From Halopolyspora algeriensis (lineage in GTDB: Bacteria; Actinomycetota; Actinomycetes; Mycobacteriales; Pseudonocardiaceae), in the NCBI RefSeq assembly GCF_003337235.1, contig NZ_QPJC01000010.1:112962-176961 (forward strand): a stretch of 64,000 bases of DNA, read 5' to 3'. The notes beneath the pieces were generated by a model that saw only the letters and a list, made by a program, of their open reading frames with translations, was not told where the DNA came from and did no database searches. Positions within the stretch are counted from its first letter, which is position 1. The number at the start of each line of letters is the position of its first letter. Positions 36,467 to 45,333 of the stretch are shown piece by piece. Position numbers and translations under genes: made by a program.

Positions 36467-37525
36467 TCAGCCGGACAGACCGAGGTCGCCTGCTGCCGGC
36501 GGTGCGAAGAACTCGGCGACGAACTCGTCTTCGACCTCGCCGAGATGCTGCGGGTTCCACATCGGATTGCGGTCCTTGTCCACCAGGGTCGCTCGCACGC
36601 CCTCGAGGAAGTCACCGATCCACAGGCAGGCCAGCGACACGCGGAATTCCTGGTCGAGCACTTGTTCCAGCGAGGTGAGCCCGGCAGCCGACCGCACCGA
36701 ACGCAACGTGACCTTCAGCGAGGTCGGAGATTTCGTCTCGATGGCATCGGCGGCCGAGTGCGCGGCTTCCTCCGGCCGCTGCCTGAGCCGCCTGCTGATC
36801 TCCTCGACCGTGTCCGCCGAGTACGCGACGTCGATCCACGTCCGGTGCGCCTCGAGCGGGGACTCGGGAGCCGGCTCGGAGTACTTCTCCAGGACCGTGT
36901 CGACCGCACCGGTGGACAGAGCGGTGATCAGCTCCTCCAGGTTGCCGCTGTCGACGTGGTGATCGGCCAGACCGCAGTACAGGGCATCGCCCGCGCCCAC
37001 CGGCTCGCCGGTCAGCGCCATGTGCGTGCCGAGCTCGCCGGGCGCGCGGGAGAGCAGGTACGTCCCTCCGACATCGGGGAAGAAGCCGATGCCGGTCTCG
37101 GGCATGCCGACCTTGGAGCGTTCGGTGACCACGCGGTGCGAGCCGTGCGCGGAGATGCCGACGCCGCCACCCATGCAGATGCCGTCCATGATGCTCACGA
37201 CCGGCTTGGGGTAGCGCGCCAGCATCGCGTTCATCCGATATTCCTCGGCCCAGAAACTCCTCGGCAGCGACTCGTCCCCGGCCTTGGCGGCGTCGTACAG
37301 GGCGCGGATGTCACCACCCGCACACAGTCCCCGCTCGCCTGCTCCCTCGATCAGGACCGCGTGGATCCGGTCGTCGTGGCGCCACCGTTCCAGTGCCGCC
37401 GTGACCGAGCGGACCATGCCCAGCGTCAGCGAGTTGAGCGCCTTCGGGCGGTTGAGGGTGATGCGCCCCAACGCGCCCTGCTCGTCGAGCAGGACCTCCT
37501 GCTCCCGGGTGGCTTCCGACGTCAT
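36467..37525 (-). CDS. 3-hydroxyisobutyryl-CoA hydrolase
   Basis: 352 aa crotonase-fold enzyme of the longer hydrolase type. GERGLCAGGDIRALYDAAKAG and SIMDGICMGGGVGIS form the oxyanion hole; PETGIGFFPDVGGTYLLSR supplies the catalytic Glu/Asp. Releases 3-hydroxyisobutyrate for MmsB. Its ATG overlaps the acyl-CoA dehydrogenase stop by 4 bp (ATGA). Confidence 0.92.
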   Translation of the reverse strand: MTSEATREQEVLLDEQGALGRITLNRPKALNSLTLGMVRSVTAALERWRHDDRIHAVLIEGAGERGLCAGGDIRALYDAAKAGDESLPRSFWAEEYRMNAMLARYPKPVVSIMDGICMGGGVGISAHGSHRVVTERSKVGMPETGIGFFPDVGGTYLLSRAPGELGTHMALTGEPVGAGDALYCGLADHHVDSGNLEELITALSTGAVDTVLEKYSEPAPESPLEAHRTWIDVAYSADTVEEISRRLRQRPEEAAHSAADAIETKSPTSLKVTLRSVRSAAGLTSLEQVLDQEFRVSLACLWIGDFLEGVRATLVDKDRNPMWNPQHLGEVEDEFVAEFFAPPAAGDLGLSG

Positions 37526-38709
37526 GATTGTTGCTCCAGCAGTCCACGGGAAATGATCAAACGCATGATCTCGTTGGTTCCTTCGAGGATTTGATGCACC
37601 CGCAAGTCGCGGACGATCTTCTCCAGTCCGTACTCGGCAAGGTATCCGTATCCACCGTGGATCTGAAGGGCTTCGTTGGCCACTGCGAATCCGTTGTCGG
37701 TGGCCATCCGCTTGGCCATGGCACACAACCGGGTGGCGTCCGATGCCTTGGCATCCAGCGCCGACGCCGCTCGCCACAGCAGCATCCTGGCCGCCTCCAG
37801 TTCGGTGGCCATGTCGGCGAGTTTGAACTGCAACGTCTGGAACTCGCCGATCTTCACGCCGAACGCGCTGCGCTCACGCACGTAGTCGAGGCTCTTGTCC
37901 AGGGCCGCCTGCGCCCCGCCGAGAGAGCAGGCGCCGATGCTGAGCCTGCCGCCGTCCAGCCCGGCCATGGCGATCCTGAAGCCGATGCCCTCCTCACCGA
38001 GCCGGTTGGCCACCGGCACCCGGACGTCGGAGAACACGACCTGGCGAGTGGGTTGCGCGTTCCACCCCATCTTGTGTTCCTCGGGGCCGAACGAGATCCC
38101 CTCGCTGTCGCCGTCGACGACGAGTGTGGAGATGCCCTTGGGGCCCTCTTGACCGGTGCGGACCATCACCACGTACACGCCGGAGCTACCGGCACCGGAG
38201 ATGAACTGCTTGACTCCGTTGACCACGTAGTGGTCCCCGTCGCGCACGGCGCGGGTCTGCAGCGCCCCCGCGTCGGATCCCGCCTCGGGTTCGGTGAGGC
38301 AGTAGCTGCCGAGCCGCTCCATCGAGCACAGCGACGGCAACCATCGCTGCCGCTGCTCGTCATCGCCGTAGGCGTCGATCATCCAGGCGACCATGTTGTG
38401 GATGGAGATATAGGCGGAGATCGTCGGGCACCCGGTGGCCAGGGCCTCGAAGATCAGCGCCGAGTCGAACCGGCTCAGCCCGCTACCACCGAATCGTTCG
38501 TCGATGTAGACGCCGCCGATACCGAGTTCGCCCGCCTCGCGCAGCACGTCCACGGGGAAGTGCTTGTCCTGATCCCACTGGACCGCGTGGGGGGCGATGC
38601 GTTCGGTGGCGAACTCGCGCGCGGTCTCCTGGATCGCCCGCTGATCCTCGTTCAGCGAGAACGGTGACGCCGGTGGGGTCTCCGGCCTCGCTGTCGTTGG
38701 CGCAGCCAC
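37522..38709 (-). CDS. Acyl-CoA dehydrogenase, likely isobutyryl-CoA dehydrogenase
   Basis: 395 aa FAD enzyme. CLTEPEAGSDAGAL and KQFISGAGSSGVYVVM for FAD/substrate binding; DLRVHQILEGTNEIMR carries the catalytic base Glu. Operon context (mmsA, 3-HIB-CoA hydrolase, mmsB) points to isobutyryl-CoA in valine degradation; short/branched-chain dehydrogenase is the fallback. Confidence 0.9.
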   Translation of the reverse strand: MAAPTTARPETPPASPFSLNEDQRAIQETAREFATERIAPHAVQWDQDKHFPVDVLREAGELGIGGVYIDERFGGSGLSRFDSALIFEALATGCPTISAYISIHNMVAWMIDAYGDDEQRQRWLPSLCSMERLGSYCLTEPEAGSDAGALQTRAVRDGDHYVVNGVKQFISGAGSSGVYVVMVRTGQEGPKGISTLVVDGDSEGISFGPEEHKMGWNAQPTRQVVFSDVRVPVANRLGEEGIGFRIAMAGLDGGRLSIGACSLGGAQAALDKSLDYVRERSAFGVKIGEFQTLQFKLADMATELEAARMLLWRAASALDAKASDATRLCAMAKRMATDNGFAVANEALQIHGGYGYLAEYGLEKIVRDLRVHQILEGTNEIMRLIISRGLLEQQS

Positions 38710-38830
38710 GGTGCCTCCTCGTCACCTCGGCGCCGGGTTTCGACGCCGAGGTTTCCCTCCTACTGCGGTTCTTCGCACGAGTGATCGACCTTGGCGGGCA
38801 GTCGGCTGCCCGGGCAGACCGATCGGGAGC

Positions 38831-40330
38831 TCACTCCATCGTCGGGATGGTGAAACTGGCACCTTCCTTCCGGCCGGAGGGCCAGCGCGAGGTGACCGTC
38901 TTGGTCTTGGTGTAGAAGCGGATGGAGTCCGGCCCGTGCTGGTTGAGGTCTCCGAGTCCGGAACGCTTCCACCCGCCGAAGGTGTGGTAGGCGATCGGCA
39001 CCGGAATCGGCACGTTGATGCCGACCATGCCGGTGTCGACCCGTCCGGCGAATTCCCGGGCCGAATCACCGTCGCGGGTGAAGATCGCCACGCCGTTGCC
39101 GTACTCGTGTTCGCTGGGCAGGCGCAGGGCTTCCTCGTAGTCGGCGGCGCGCACCACCGACAGCACCGGCCCGAAGATCTCCTCCCGGTAGATCCGCATG
39201 TCCGTGGTGACGTGGTCGAACAGCGAACCGCCCATGAAGAAGCCGTCCTCGTGCCCCTCCTTGCGGTACCCGCGGCCATCGACGAGGAGCTCGGCGCCCT
39301 CGGAGACACCGACGCCGATGTAGTCGGTCACCTTCTGGTGAGCCTCGCGGGTGACCAGCGGGCCGAAGTCGGCGGACTCGTCGAAGCTGGTGCCGATCTC
39401 GAGCTGCTTGACCCGTTCGGTCAGCTTTTCCACCAGCGCGTTCGCGGTGGGTTCACCGACCGGCACGGCCACCGAGATCGCCATGCACCGCTCACCCGCC
39501 GAGCCGTAGCCCGCACCGATGAGCGCGTCCACCGCCTGGTCGAGGTCGGCGTCGGGCATGATGATCATGTGGTTCTTCGCGCCGCCGAAGCACTGCGCGC
39601 GCTTCCCGTGCGCGGCGGCGGTGGAGTAGATGTACTCGGCGATGTCCGAGGAACCGACGAAGCCGACCGCCTCGATCCGCTGGTCGGTCAGCACCGCGTC
39701 GACGGCGGTCTTGTCCCCGTTGACGACATTGAGCACGCCCGGGGGCAAGCCGGCCTCGATGAACAGCTCGGCCAGCCGCAGCGGCACGGACGGGTCGCGC
39801 TCGGAGGGCTTGAGCACGAACGCGTTGCCGCAGGCGATGGCCGGGGCGGCCTTCCACAGGGGGATCATCGCCGGGAAGTTGAACGGGGTGATGCCCGCGA
39901 CGACGCCCAGCGGCTGGCGCATCGAGTAGACGTCGATGCCGGTGCCCGCACCCTCGCTGTACTCGCCCTTGAGCAGGTGCGGGATCCCGGTGGCGAACTC
40001 CACGACCTCCAGGCCGCGCTGCACGTCGCCCTTGGCGTCCGGGACCGTCTTGCCGTGCTCGGAGGCCAGCAGCCGCGCCAGGGAGTCCATCTCCGCGTTG
40101 CACAGTTCCAGGAACTTCATCAGAACCCGGGCGCGTTTCTGGGGGTTCCAGGCCGCCCACTCGCGCTGTGCCTCGGCCGCGTTGGTGATGGCGGCGCGGA
40201 CCTCCTCGTCCGAGGCCAGTGGTACGCGAGCCTGGACCCGGCCGGTGTTCGGATCGAACACGTCACCGTAGGACCCCGACGTGCCCGCTACCCGCTTGCC
40301 GCCGATGAAGTGCTCCAACTCGTTGGCCAT
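38831..40330 (-). CDS. mmsA: Methylmalonate-semialdehyde dehydrogenase (CoA-acylating)
   Basis: 499 aa. Aldehyde dehydrogenase fold: FNFPAMIPLWKAAPAIACGN, SSDIAEYIYSTAAAHGKRAQ and the catalytic Cys in SAGERCMAISVAV. The MmsA hallmark FFTK-like end FYTKTKTVTSRW is present. Converts methylmalonate semialdehyde to propionyl-CoA. First gene of the valine cluster; 121 bp separate it from the acyl-CoA dehydrogenase. Confidence 0.95.
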   Translation of the reverse strand: MANELEHFIGGKRVAGTSGSYGDVFDPNTGRVQARVPLASDEEVRAAITNAAEAQREWAAWNPQKRARVLMKFLELCNAEMDSLARLLASEHGKTVPDAKGDVQRGLEVVEFATGIPHLLKGEYSEGAGTGIDVYSMRQPLGVVAGITPFNFPAMIPLWKAAPAIACGNAFVLKPSERDPSVPLRLAELFIEAGLPPGVLNVVNGDKTAVDAVLTDQRIEAVGFVGSSDIAEYIYSTAAAHGKRAQCFGGAKNHMIIMPDADLDQAVDALIGAGYGSAGERCMAISVAVPVGEPTANALVEKLTERVKQLEIGTSFDESADFGPLVTREAHQKVTDYIGVGVSEGAELLVDGRGYRKEGHEDGFFMGGSLFDHVTTDMRIYREEIFGPVLSVVRAADYEEALRLPSEHEYGNGVAIFTRDGDSAREFAGRVDTGMVGINVPIPVPIAYHTFGGWKRSGLGDLNQHGPDSIRFYTKTKTVTSRWPSGRKEGASFTIPTME

Positions 40331-40550
40331 ATCGCAACGCACCCTTCGCCGAGACCGCTCCTGCTGTTCCCCGGGCCGATCCCTCGAACCCGAATCTAGG
40401 AACCCAAACTTTTGGTACTCCAATCATTCACCGTTTCCGCCCGAATGCAACAGGGTGATCTACCTCACTGACACGAACAGGTGACCACCGGGTGCGGAGG
40501 CCGGCATCCGGCACGACCCGAGCCCCCCGCTGTGGTGTTGACTGGAGAAC

Positions 40551-41081
40551 GTGGACGTCGACATCGCACCGTTCGATCTCGATGCGCGGCTGTGGGACAC
40601 CGCCACGCTCGCCCAGGACGCCATGGCCGCGGCACACCAGCCCGGCTGGGCGCTGGCCGGGCAGTATCTCGGAGAAGTCACCGAACTTCCCGGTCTGCTT
40701 ACCCTCGCCGCTCACCGGCAGGGCCGGTTGACCGGCGTGCTGATCGGTTTCCCCACCGCCAGCCGCGACTGGTGGCCGAACCAGGTACGCCCGGCCCTGG
40801 CGGCCGCGGAGAATCTGCACTGGCTCGAGGATGCCTTCGAACTCGCCGAACTGCACGTGCATCCGGAGGCGCAGGGACGCGGTCTGGGCTCGGCGCTGCT
40901 CAACGAGGCCGTGCGACACATCGAGCAGCACCGGATCGTGCTCAGCACCGGCGCCATCGGCAACCGGCCGACCCGCGGTTTCTACCGAAAGCACGGTTTC
41001 CGGACGCTCACCGCCCCGTTCCGGTGGATGGAAACGCCGCTGCGCGTCTTCGTGCTCGGGCGCGAACTCACCGACCGTTGA
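40551..41081 (+). CDS. GNAT-family N-acetyltransferase
   Basis: 176 aa from a GTG with GGAG upstream at very short spacing. Acetyl-CoA loop in LHVHPEAQGRGLGSALLNEA, then NRPTRGFYRKHGFRTL. Substrate unknown. Divergent from mmsA; overlaps the 3' end of the convergent MOSC gene by 14 bp. Confidence 0.85.
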   Translation: MDVDIAPFDLDARLWDTATLAQDAMAAAHQPGWALAGQYLGEVTELPGLLTLAAHRQGRLTGVLIGFPTASRDWWPNQVRPALAAAENLHWLEDAFELAELHVHPEAQGRGLGSALLNEAVRHIEQHRIVLSTGAIGNRPTRGFYRKHGFRTLTAPFRWMETPLRVFVLGRELTDR

Positions 41082-41730
41082 GCGCCGGAACGACATGCTT
41101 GGCCAGCTTGTTCGGCAGGTCGGGCAGGCTACCGGCGATGTGTTCGGCGAGTTCTCCGCGTCCCTGCGCGCGGAACGCGAAGTAGTCGGCCACGGTCACG
41201 CCGTGCTCGGGCCGCGACAGCATCTCCACGCTGTCGCCCGCACGGATCTCGCCCCGTTTCTCGACCGCGAAGTAGGCACCGGGACGACCGGCCGCCGTGA
41301 AGCGTTTGACGAGGCCGGGAATGTCCCAGAAACCGGCGAACACCGTGCACGGGATGCGCGGCCCGGTCACCCGCAGCACCGCGGTGCCGATGCGCCACCG
41401 CTGCCCGATCACCGCCTCGCTCGAGTCGCAGCCGGACAGGGTCAGGTTCTCGCCGGCATTGCCCGGCACGAGCTCCCGGCCGAGCTCGGCGGACCAGAAA
41501 CGCAGATCCTCGACGTCGAAGGCGTACAGCGCCTGGTACCCGCCGCCGTGATGGTCGGTATCGGCGACCGTGTCACCGCGAACACCGGAGCCGGTCTCGC
41601 CGTCCACTCCCGCCCCGTCGAGAACGAGCGGACCGTCCACCGGACGCTTGTCGATGCCGGTCCTGCCGACGCGACCGGTCCAGTCGCCGGTCCGGACCTT
41701 GGCGATGTTCACCGATTCCACATACCCCAC
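41068..41730 (-). CDS. MOSC-domain protein
   Basis: 220 aa from a GTG at 41730; GTG 41736 is an equal alternative and the frame stays open to 41997. Start GYVESVNIAKVR, DKRPVDGPL, DTVADTDHHGGGYQALYAF, then PGNAGENLTLSG: the YiiM-like MOSC pattern. Such domains bind molybdenum cofactor or carry sulfur; the substrate is not predictable. Confidence 0.88.
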   Translation of the reverse strand: MGYVESVNIAKVRTGDWTGRVGRTGIDKRPVDGPLVLDGAGVDGETGSGVRGDTVADTDHHGGGYQALYAFDVEDLRFWSAELGRELVPGNAGENLTLSGCDSSEAVIGQRWRIGTAVLRVTGPRIPCTVFAGFWDIPGLVKRFTAAGRPGAYFAVEKRGEIRAGDSVEMLSRPEHGVTVADYFAFRAQGRGELAEHIAGSLPDLPNKLAKHVVPALNGR

Positions 41731-41796
41731 GGCCACAACGTATCCAGCGATCGACCGGGGGAGTGAACTGCCCACAAGGGGGTATACAACTCGGAT

Positions 41797-41812
41797 TGAT
41801 GCGTCAGCATCA
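41797..41812. promoter_or_regulatory. Inverted repeat before the second VapB gene
   Basis: TGATGC-GTCA-GCATCA, perfect 6-bp arms, ending 5 bp before the antitoxin ATG. Likely the VapB autoregulatory operator. A GTATAC element lies 12 bp upstream and may be part of the -10 region. Confidence 0.5.
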
Positions 41813-41817
41813 GATGC

Positions 41818-42057
41818 ATGCGCACTACACTGCGTCTGGACGACGATGTGCTGGCTGCGGTGCAGGAACGGGCTCGTCGGGAGAAGCGCTCGGCCGGGCA
41901 GGTGCTGTCCGAACTCGCCCGTCAGGCACTGACCCGGTCCGGACATCCGACCGAGACGTGGGGCAGCGGGCATCACGGGTTTCGGCCGCTGCCACACCGG
42001 GGAGCTGCCGTGTCGAACGCGCTGATCGATCAGCTCCGTGAGGACGAACCCGAGTGA
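41818..42057 (+). CDS. VapB-type antitoxin (second pair)
   Basis: 79 aa. Ribbon-helix-helix MRTTLRLDDDVLAAVQERAR with EKRSAGQVLSELARQAL, and a C-terminal arm containing GFRPLPHRGAAVSNALIDQL, typical of VapB partners of this PIN subfamily. Stop overlaps the toxin start (GTGA). Intact although the toxin is not. Confidence 0.87.
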   Translation: MRTTLRLDDDVLAAVQERARREKRSAGQVLSELARQALTRSGHPTETWGSGHHGFRPLPHRGAAVSNALIDQLREDEPE

Positions 42058-42305
42058 GGCGGGCCCTGCTCGACGTCAACGTGCTGCTGGCCCTGTTGGA
42101 CAGCGATCACGAGTTCTGGGCCTGCACGGTCAGCCTGCTGGACCCCCACCTCGTCGACCGCTCGCGGCTGCACGGTCACCGCCAGGTCACCGATGTCTAC
42201 CTGCTGGCCCTGGCCGTGGCTCACGGCGGGCGCCTGGTCACCTTCGACCATTCGCTCCCGTTCTCCACCGCACACGGCGCCACCGACGACCACCTCACGG
42301 TCCTG
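42054..42305 (+). pseudogene. VapC PIN toxin with internal in-frame deletion and no stop
   Basis: About 84 recognisable codons. The N-terminus (MRRALLDVNVLLALLDSDH) is joined directly to the C-terminal half (HEFWACTVSLLDPHLVDRSR ... TDVYLLALAVAHGGRLVTFD). In this well-known PIN subfamily about 55-60 residues normally lie between DH and HEFW, including the conserved second acidic residue. Those are missing here without loss of frame. After about 42305 the frame has no stop until 43058, reading through the next gene out of phase, so the natural 3' end is also lost. Non-functional as a nuclease. Confidence 0.7.
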
Positions 42306-42460
42306 CAGGAGGAAAGCCGAGCGCGGCGAGGACACGCCTCCCGCAGCACCAGCTATTGCTCACTCGCTCGCTTCGGGATGCCACTCGGGCGTCGACGATT
42401 TCGCCGCCAGGCCTTCGTGGTCCGGCGGAGGTACTCGGCCGACGTGGGAGACTGGAGGTC

Positions 42461-42994
42461 ATGGGCGACGAGCACGAACAGGAAACCGAATCCGGGCGAA
42501 CACGAGCTCCGGCTGGTGTGCGCCGGGACCGGGACGAGGAAGGGCGCGCCCGCAACGCCCGGCCGCGGGACGGACTCGGCAGGCCGTTGCCGCGCGAGGC
42601 CACGGGTGTGGAGCGCCAGCCCGAGGGGGTGTCGCGCACACCCGAGCAGGCACTGTCGGAAGCTCAGCAGCTGTTGGACGACGGCAAGCCCTTCCACGCC
42701 CACGAGGTGTTCGAGGACGCCTGGAAGGAATCGTCCGACCCACACGAGCGGGCACTGTGGCGCGGCCTGGCGCAACTGGCCGTCGGGATCACCCATGCCG
42801 CGCGCGGAAACACCAAGGGCGCCCAGTCCCTGCTGCGGCGGGGAGCCGACAACATCCGTCCCCACTGGAATGCCCCGCCGCACGGCATCGCCGTCGCGGG
42901 ACTGGTCAACCAGGCGGAAGCCCTCGCCGACGAGCTGGACTTCCGCACCGACACCCCTGCCGCCGAGGCCCTCGCGCCCCGCCTGCGCGGCTGA
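42461..42994 (+). CDS. DUF309-family protein
   Basis: 177 aa from an ATG with GGAGGTC upstream. N-terminal ~70 residues are charged and low-complexity. The DUF309 core follows: QQLLDDGKPFHAHEVFEDAW and ALWRGLAQLAVGITHAARGN, with the conserved H-x-HEVFE motif. Helical, TPR-like; function unknown. The first coding bases overlap the runaway frame of the broken VapC. Confidence 0.87.
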   Translation: MGDEHEQETESGRTRAPAGVRRDRDEEGRARNARPRDGLGRPLPREATGVERQPEGVSRTPEQALSEAQQLLDDGKPFHAHEVFEDAWKESSDPHERALWRGLAQLAVGITHAARGNTKGAQSLLRRGADNIRPHWNAPPHGIAVAGLVNQAEALADELDFRTDTPAAEALAPRLRG

Positions 42995-43032
42995 GTCGGC
43001 GGTGGCGGCCGACCGGCGGTTCGCCGCCTCGG

Positions 43033-43563
43033 CTACTCCCCGGTCACGCCGTCGATGAGTTCCCGGGCGACATCGAGCTGGCCGACGTGGCGCGCGTACT
43101 CCTGGAGCAGGTGAAAAAGGATCTGCCCCAGACAGGGCGCCTGCCCGGGTTCGGTGAACCGGCCACCGAGCCGGGCCGAGTCGGCGAGGCCGGCACGAGC
43201 CGCCAGGGACCGCGATCGCTCGACCTCGTCGAAGTACGCGGCCAGCACACTGCTGGTGGACTCCCCGGCCACGCTCCACTCGACTTCGTCACCCCCGGGC
43301 AGGCAGGGCAGAACGTCCTCGGCCGCGAACCCCCACCGCATCCACCGTCTCTCGACCCACCCCAGGTGCCTGACCAGGCCCAGCGGCGCCCAGCCCAGCG
43401 GCTCCACCGGAGCGCGGAGCTGCTCCTCCGACAGGTCCGCGATCTTGCGCGAGAGGGCGTCGCGGTACCAGTCCAGGTACTTCAGGAGCAGCTCCTGCGA
43501 ATCGAAATCCGTGACGTCCGGATCGTCGATGGGGACGGGAACCGACTGCGGTCGCTCCTGCAT
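43033..43563 (-). CDS. DinB/DUF664-family protein
   Basis: 176 aa four-helix bundle. LLKYLDWYRDALSRKIADLS, LGLVRHLGWVERRW (first metal His) and HLLQEYARHVGQLDVARELI (second and third His) are the DinB_2/DUF664 pattern. Related proteins use mycothiol or bacillithiol as cosubstrate. Divergent from the reductase gene at 43725. Confidence 0.87.
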   Translation of the reverse strand: MQERPQSVPVPIDDPDVTDFDSQELLLKYLDWYRDALSRKIADLSEEQLRAPVEPLGWAPLGLVRHLGWVERRWMRWGFAAEDVLPCLPGGDEVEWSVAGESTSSVLAAYFDEVERSRSLAARAGLADSARLGGRFTEPGQAPCLGQILFHLLQEYARHVGQLDVARELIDGVTGE

Positions 43564-43620
43564 GTGATGATCATAGCCCCGCTACCGGAGAAAGTCGGTG
43601 ACGCGGCATTCCGAAAGTAT

Positions 43621-43635
43621 GTTACTTGCGGTAAC
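43621..43635. promoter_or_regulatory. Inverted repeat upstream of the reductase gene
   Basis: GTTAC-TTGCG-GTAAC, perfect 5-bp arms, followed at once by a further GGTTACTTTCGGGTA that repeats the GTTACTT half. TetR-type operators often look like this. Lies between the divergent DinB-fold and reductase genes. Confidence 0.4.
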
Positions 43636-43724
43636 GGTTACTTTCGGGTAGGCATGAGGTGAAGCACACCGGCCTCCGTTCCCGGCGCCGGTGCGGAACC
43701 GACGATCTTCCGGGAGGAACGACC

Positions 43725-44933
43725 GTGGCGGCTGAACGCACGTACGACGTGGTCGTTTTCGGAGCGACCGGATTCACCGGACGGCTCACGGCGGAGTATC
43801 TGGCGCGGCACGCCCCTGCCGGATGCCGCTGGGCACTGGCCGGGCGCAACGCCGACAAGCTCCGGGCCGTACGCGCCGGCCTCGCCGAGGTCGACCCGGC
43901 GTGCGCGGAACTGCCACTGCTGCACGCCGACACGGCCGATGCAGCGTCGATGCGCGAGCTCGCCGAGAGCACCCGGGTCGTGCTCACGACCGTCGGCCCC
44001 TTCCTGCACCACGGGGAACCGCTGGTGGCGGCTTGCGCCGATGCGGGCACCGACTACGCGGACATCACCGGTGAACCCGAGTTCGTCGACCGGATGTACC
44101 TGCGCCACCACGAGCGCGCCACCCGCAGCGGCGCCCGGATCGTGCACGCGTGCGGGTTCGACTCCGTCCCGCACGACCTCGGTGCCCTGTTCACCGTCTC
44201 GCAACTGCCCACGCGCGGCCCCGTCCACGTGGAGGGGTTCGTGCGCGCCGGGGGCCGCTTCTCCGGTGGCACGTACGCCAGCGCTCTGACCGCCTTCTCC
44301 CGCGGACGGACGATGCTGCGCACCGCACGCACCCGGCGCCGCGCCGAACCGCGACCCCCCGGCCGGCGGATCAGAACGCACACCGGCCGAGCAAGGCTCG
44401 GTGGCTCCACCCACGCGTGGGCGCTGCCCCTGCCCACGATCGACCCGCAGGTGATCGCCAGGTCGGCCGCCGCGTCCGAGGAGTACGGCCCGGACTTCAC
44501 CTACGGGCACTACGCCGCGGTCAAGCGCCTGCCGATCGCCGTCGCGGGTGTGATCGCGCTCGGTGCCCTGGCCCTGCTCGCGCAGATCCCGCCCGCACGG
44601 AAGCGGCTGCTCCGGTGGTTCGAGCCGGGCTCCGGACCGAGCAGGCAGCAGCGCGCACGGAGCTGGTTCACGGTCCGATTCGCCGGCTGTGCGGACGACC
44701 GCCGGATCGTCACCGAGGTCAGCGGCGGGGATCCCGGCTACGACGAGACCTCCAAGATGCTCGCGGAGTCCGCGCTCTGCCTCGCCTTCGACACCCTGCC
44801 CGCCACCAGCGGCCAGGTCACCCCCGCGACCGCGATGGGCGAAGCGCTGATCCGGCGCCTGACCGAGGCGGGGATGCGGTTCGAGGTCCTCGACTCCGCG
44901 CCGACCGGACCGCCCTCCCGAAAGACCGGCTGA
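43725..44933 (+). CDS. Saccharopine-dehydrogenase-like / trans-acting enoyl reductase family protein
   Basis: 402 aa from GTG 43725 with GGGAGGAAC; the frame is open from 43659. NAD(P)-binding start YDVVVFGATGFTGRLTAEYL, then TTVGPFLHHGEPLVAACADA and HACGFDSVPHDLGALF. A membrane-like segment (IAVAGVIALGALALLAQI) lies in the second half. Similar to mycobacterial Rv2449c/Rv2953-type proteins, of which Rv2953 is the trans-acting enoyl reductase for phthiocerol. Substrate here unknown. Confidence 0.87.
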   Translation: MAAERTYDVVVFGATGFTGRLTAEYLARHAPAGCRWALAGRNADKLRAVRAGLAEVDPACAELPLLHADTADAASMRELAESTRVVLTTVGPFLHHGEPLVAACADAGTDYADITGEPEFVDRMYLRHHERATRSGARIVHACGFDSVPHDLGALFTVSQLPTRGPVHVEGFVRAGGRFSGGTYASALTAFSRGRTMLRTARTRRRAEPRPPGRRIRTHTGRARLGGSTHAWALPLPTIDPQVIARSAAASEEYGPDFTYGHYAAVKRLPIAVAGVIALGALALLAQIPPARKRLLRWFEPGSGPSRQQRARSWFTVRFAGCADDRRIVTEVSGGDPGYDETSKMLAESALCLAFDTLPATSGQVTPATAMGEALIRRLTEAGMRFEVLDSAPTGPPSRKTG

Positions 44934-44987
44934 CCGGCCTGGTCCCGTCCGGCCAAAAGGGACGTCCTCGCCCCCGGCACGAATAAA

Positions 44988-45023
44988 GTGGGCGGGATTC
45001 CCGGCGCCGGGAATCCCGCCCAC
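44988..45023. terminator. Perfect 36-bp palindrome between convergent genes
   Basis: Left half GTGGGCGGGATTCCCGGC, right half its exact complement (18-bp arms, no formal loop). It starts 54 bp after the reductase stop, preceded by AATAAA. Being symmetric, it could terminate transcription from both the reductase gene and aceA. Confidence 0.7.
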
Positions 45024-45076
45024 TCGCACCATCGCGATCAAACACACCCCGCCACAGGGCCGCTGGTGCGTCCAGG

Positions 45077-45117
45077 GTGAGCGCCCTCGCAGGAGAGGGA
45101 CAGGGCGCTCACGGTCT
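45077..45117 (+). terminator. Rho-independent terminator
   Basis: 11-bp stem GTGAGCGCCCT (45077-45087) / AGGGCGCTCAC (45102-45112), 14-nt loop, followed by GGTCTTTTTCTC. Plus-strand orientation, backing up the palindrome 50 bp upstream. Confidence 0.8.
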
Positions 45118-45120
45118 TTT

Positions 45121-45333
45121 TCTCTTGGAGCCTCAGAGCCCGTCTTGGAAACTTGGTCAGGTGGTGCCTGAACCGTCGTCTCAGGCGGCGCCTTGCGGCG
45201 TTGCAGGCCACATCGAGTAGCCACCTACGCCACGTGGCCTACTGCCTTGCAATGCATCCGCCTGAAACGCCGGAGCGGGTCACCCTGCTCAGGCTGATCA
45301 CCCGAGCGAAAGAACCAGATCAAAGACAGGCAC
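45121..45333. repeat. Structured non-coding segment, possible IS-end or MITE remnant
   Basis: No convincing gene. The segment after GAGCCCGTCTTGGAAACTTG contains nested inverted repeats: TCAGGCGG (45181-45188) with CCGCCTGA (45258-45265), GCGTTGCA (45198-45205) with TGCAATGC (45248-45255, one G-T), GGCCAC (45206-45211) with GTGGCC (45234-45239). Phrases such as GAGCCCGTCTTGGAAACTTG resemble termini of actinomycete IS elements, but no transposase remains. Could also be a folded RNA or repeat element. Confidence 0.35.

Noticed and set aside
38711..40399. Plus-strand frame opposite mmsA
   Set aside because: Shadow of an unmistakable aldehyde dehydrogenase.
42306..43058. C-terminal continuation of the broken VapC frame
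   Set aside because: Runs out of phase through the DUF309 gene with no domain; it is read-through after loss of the stop.
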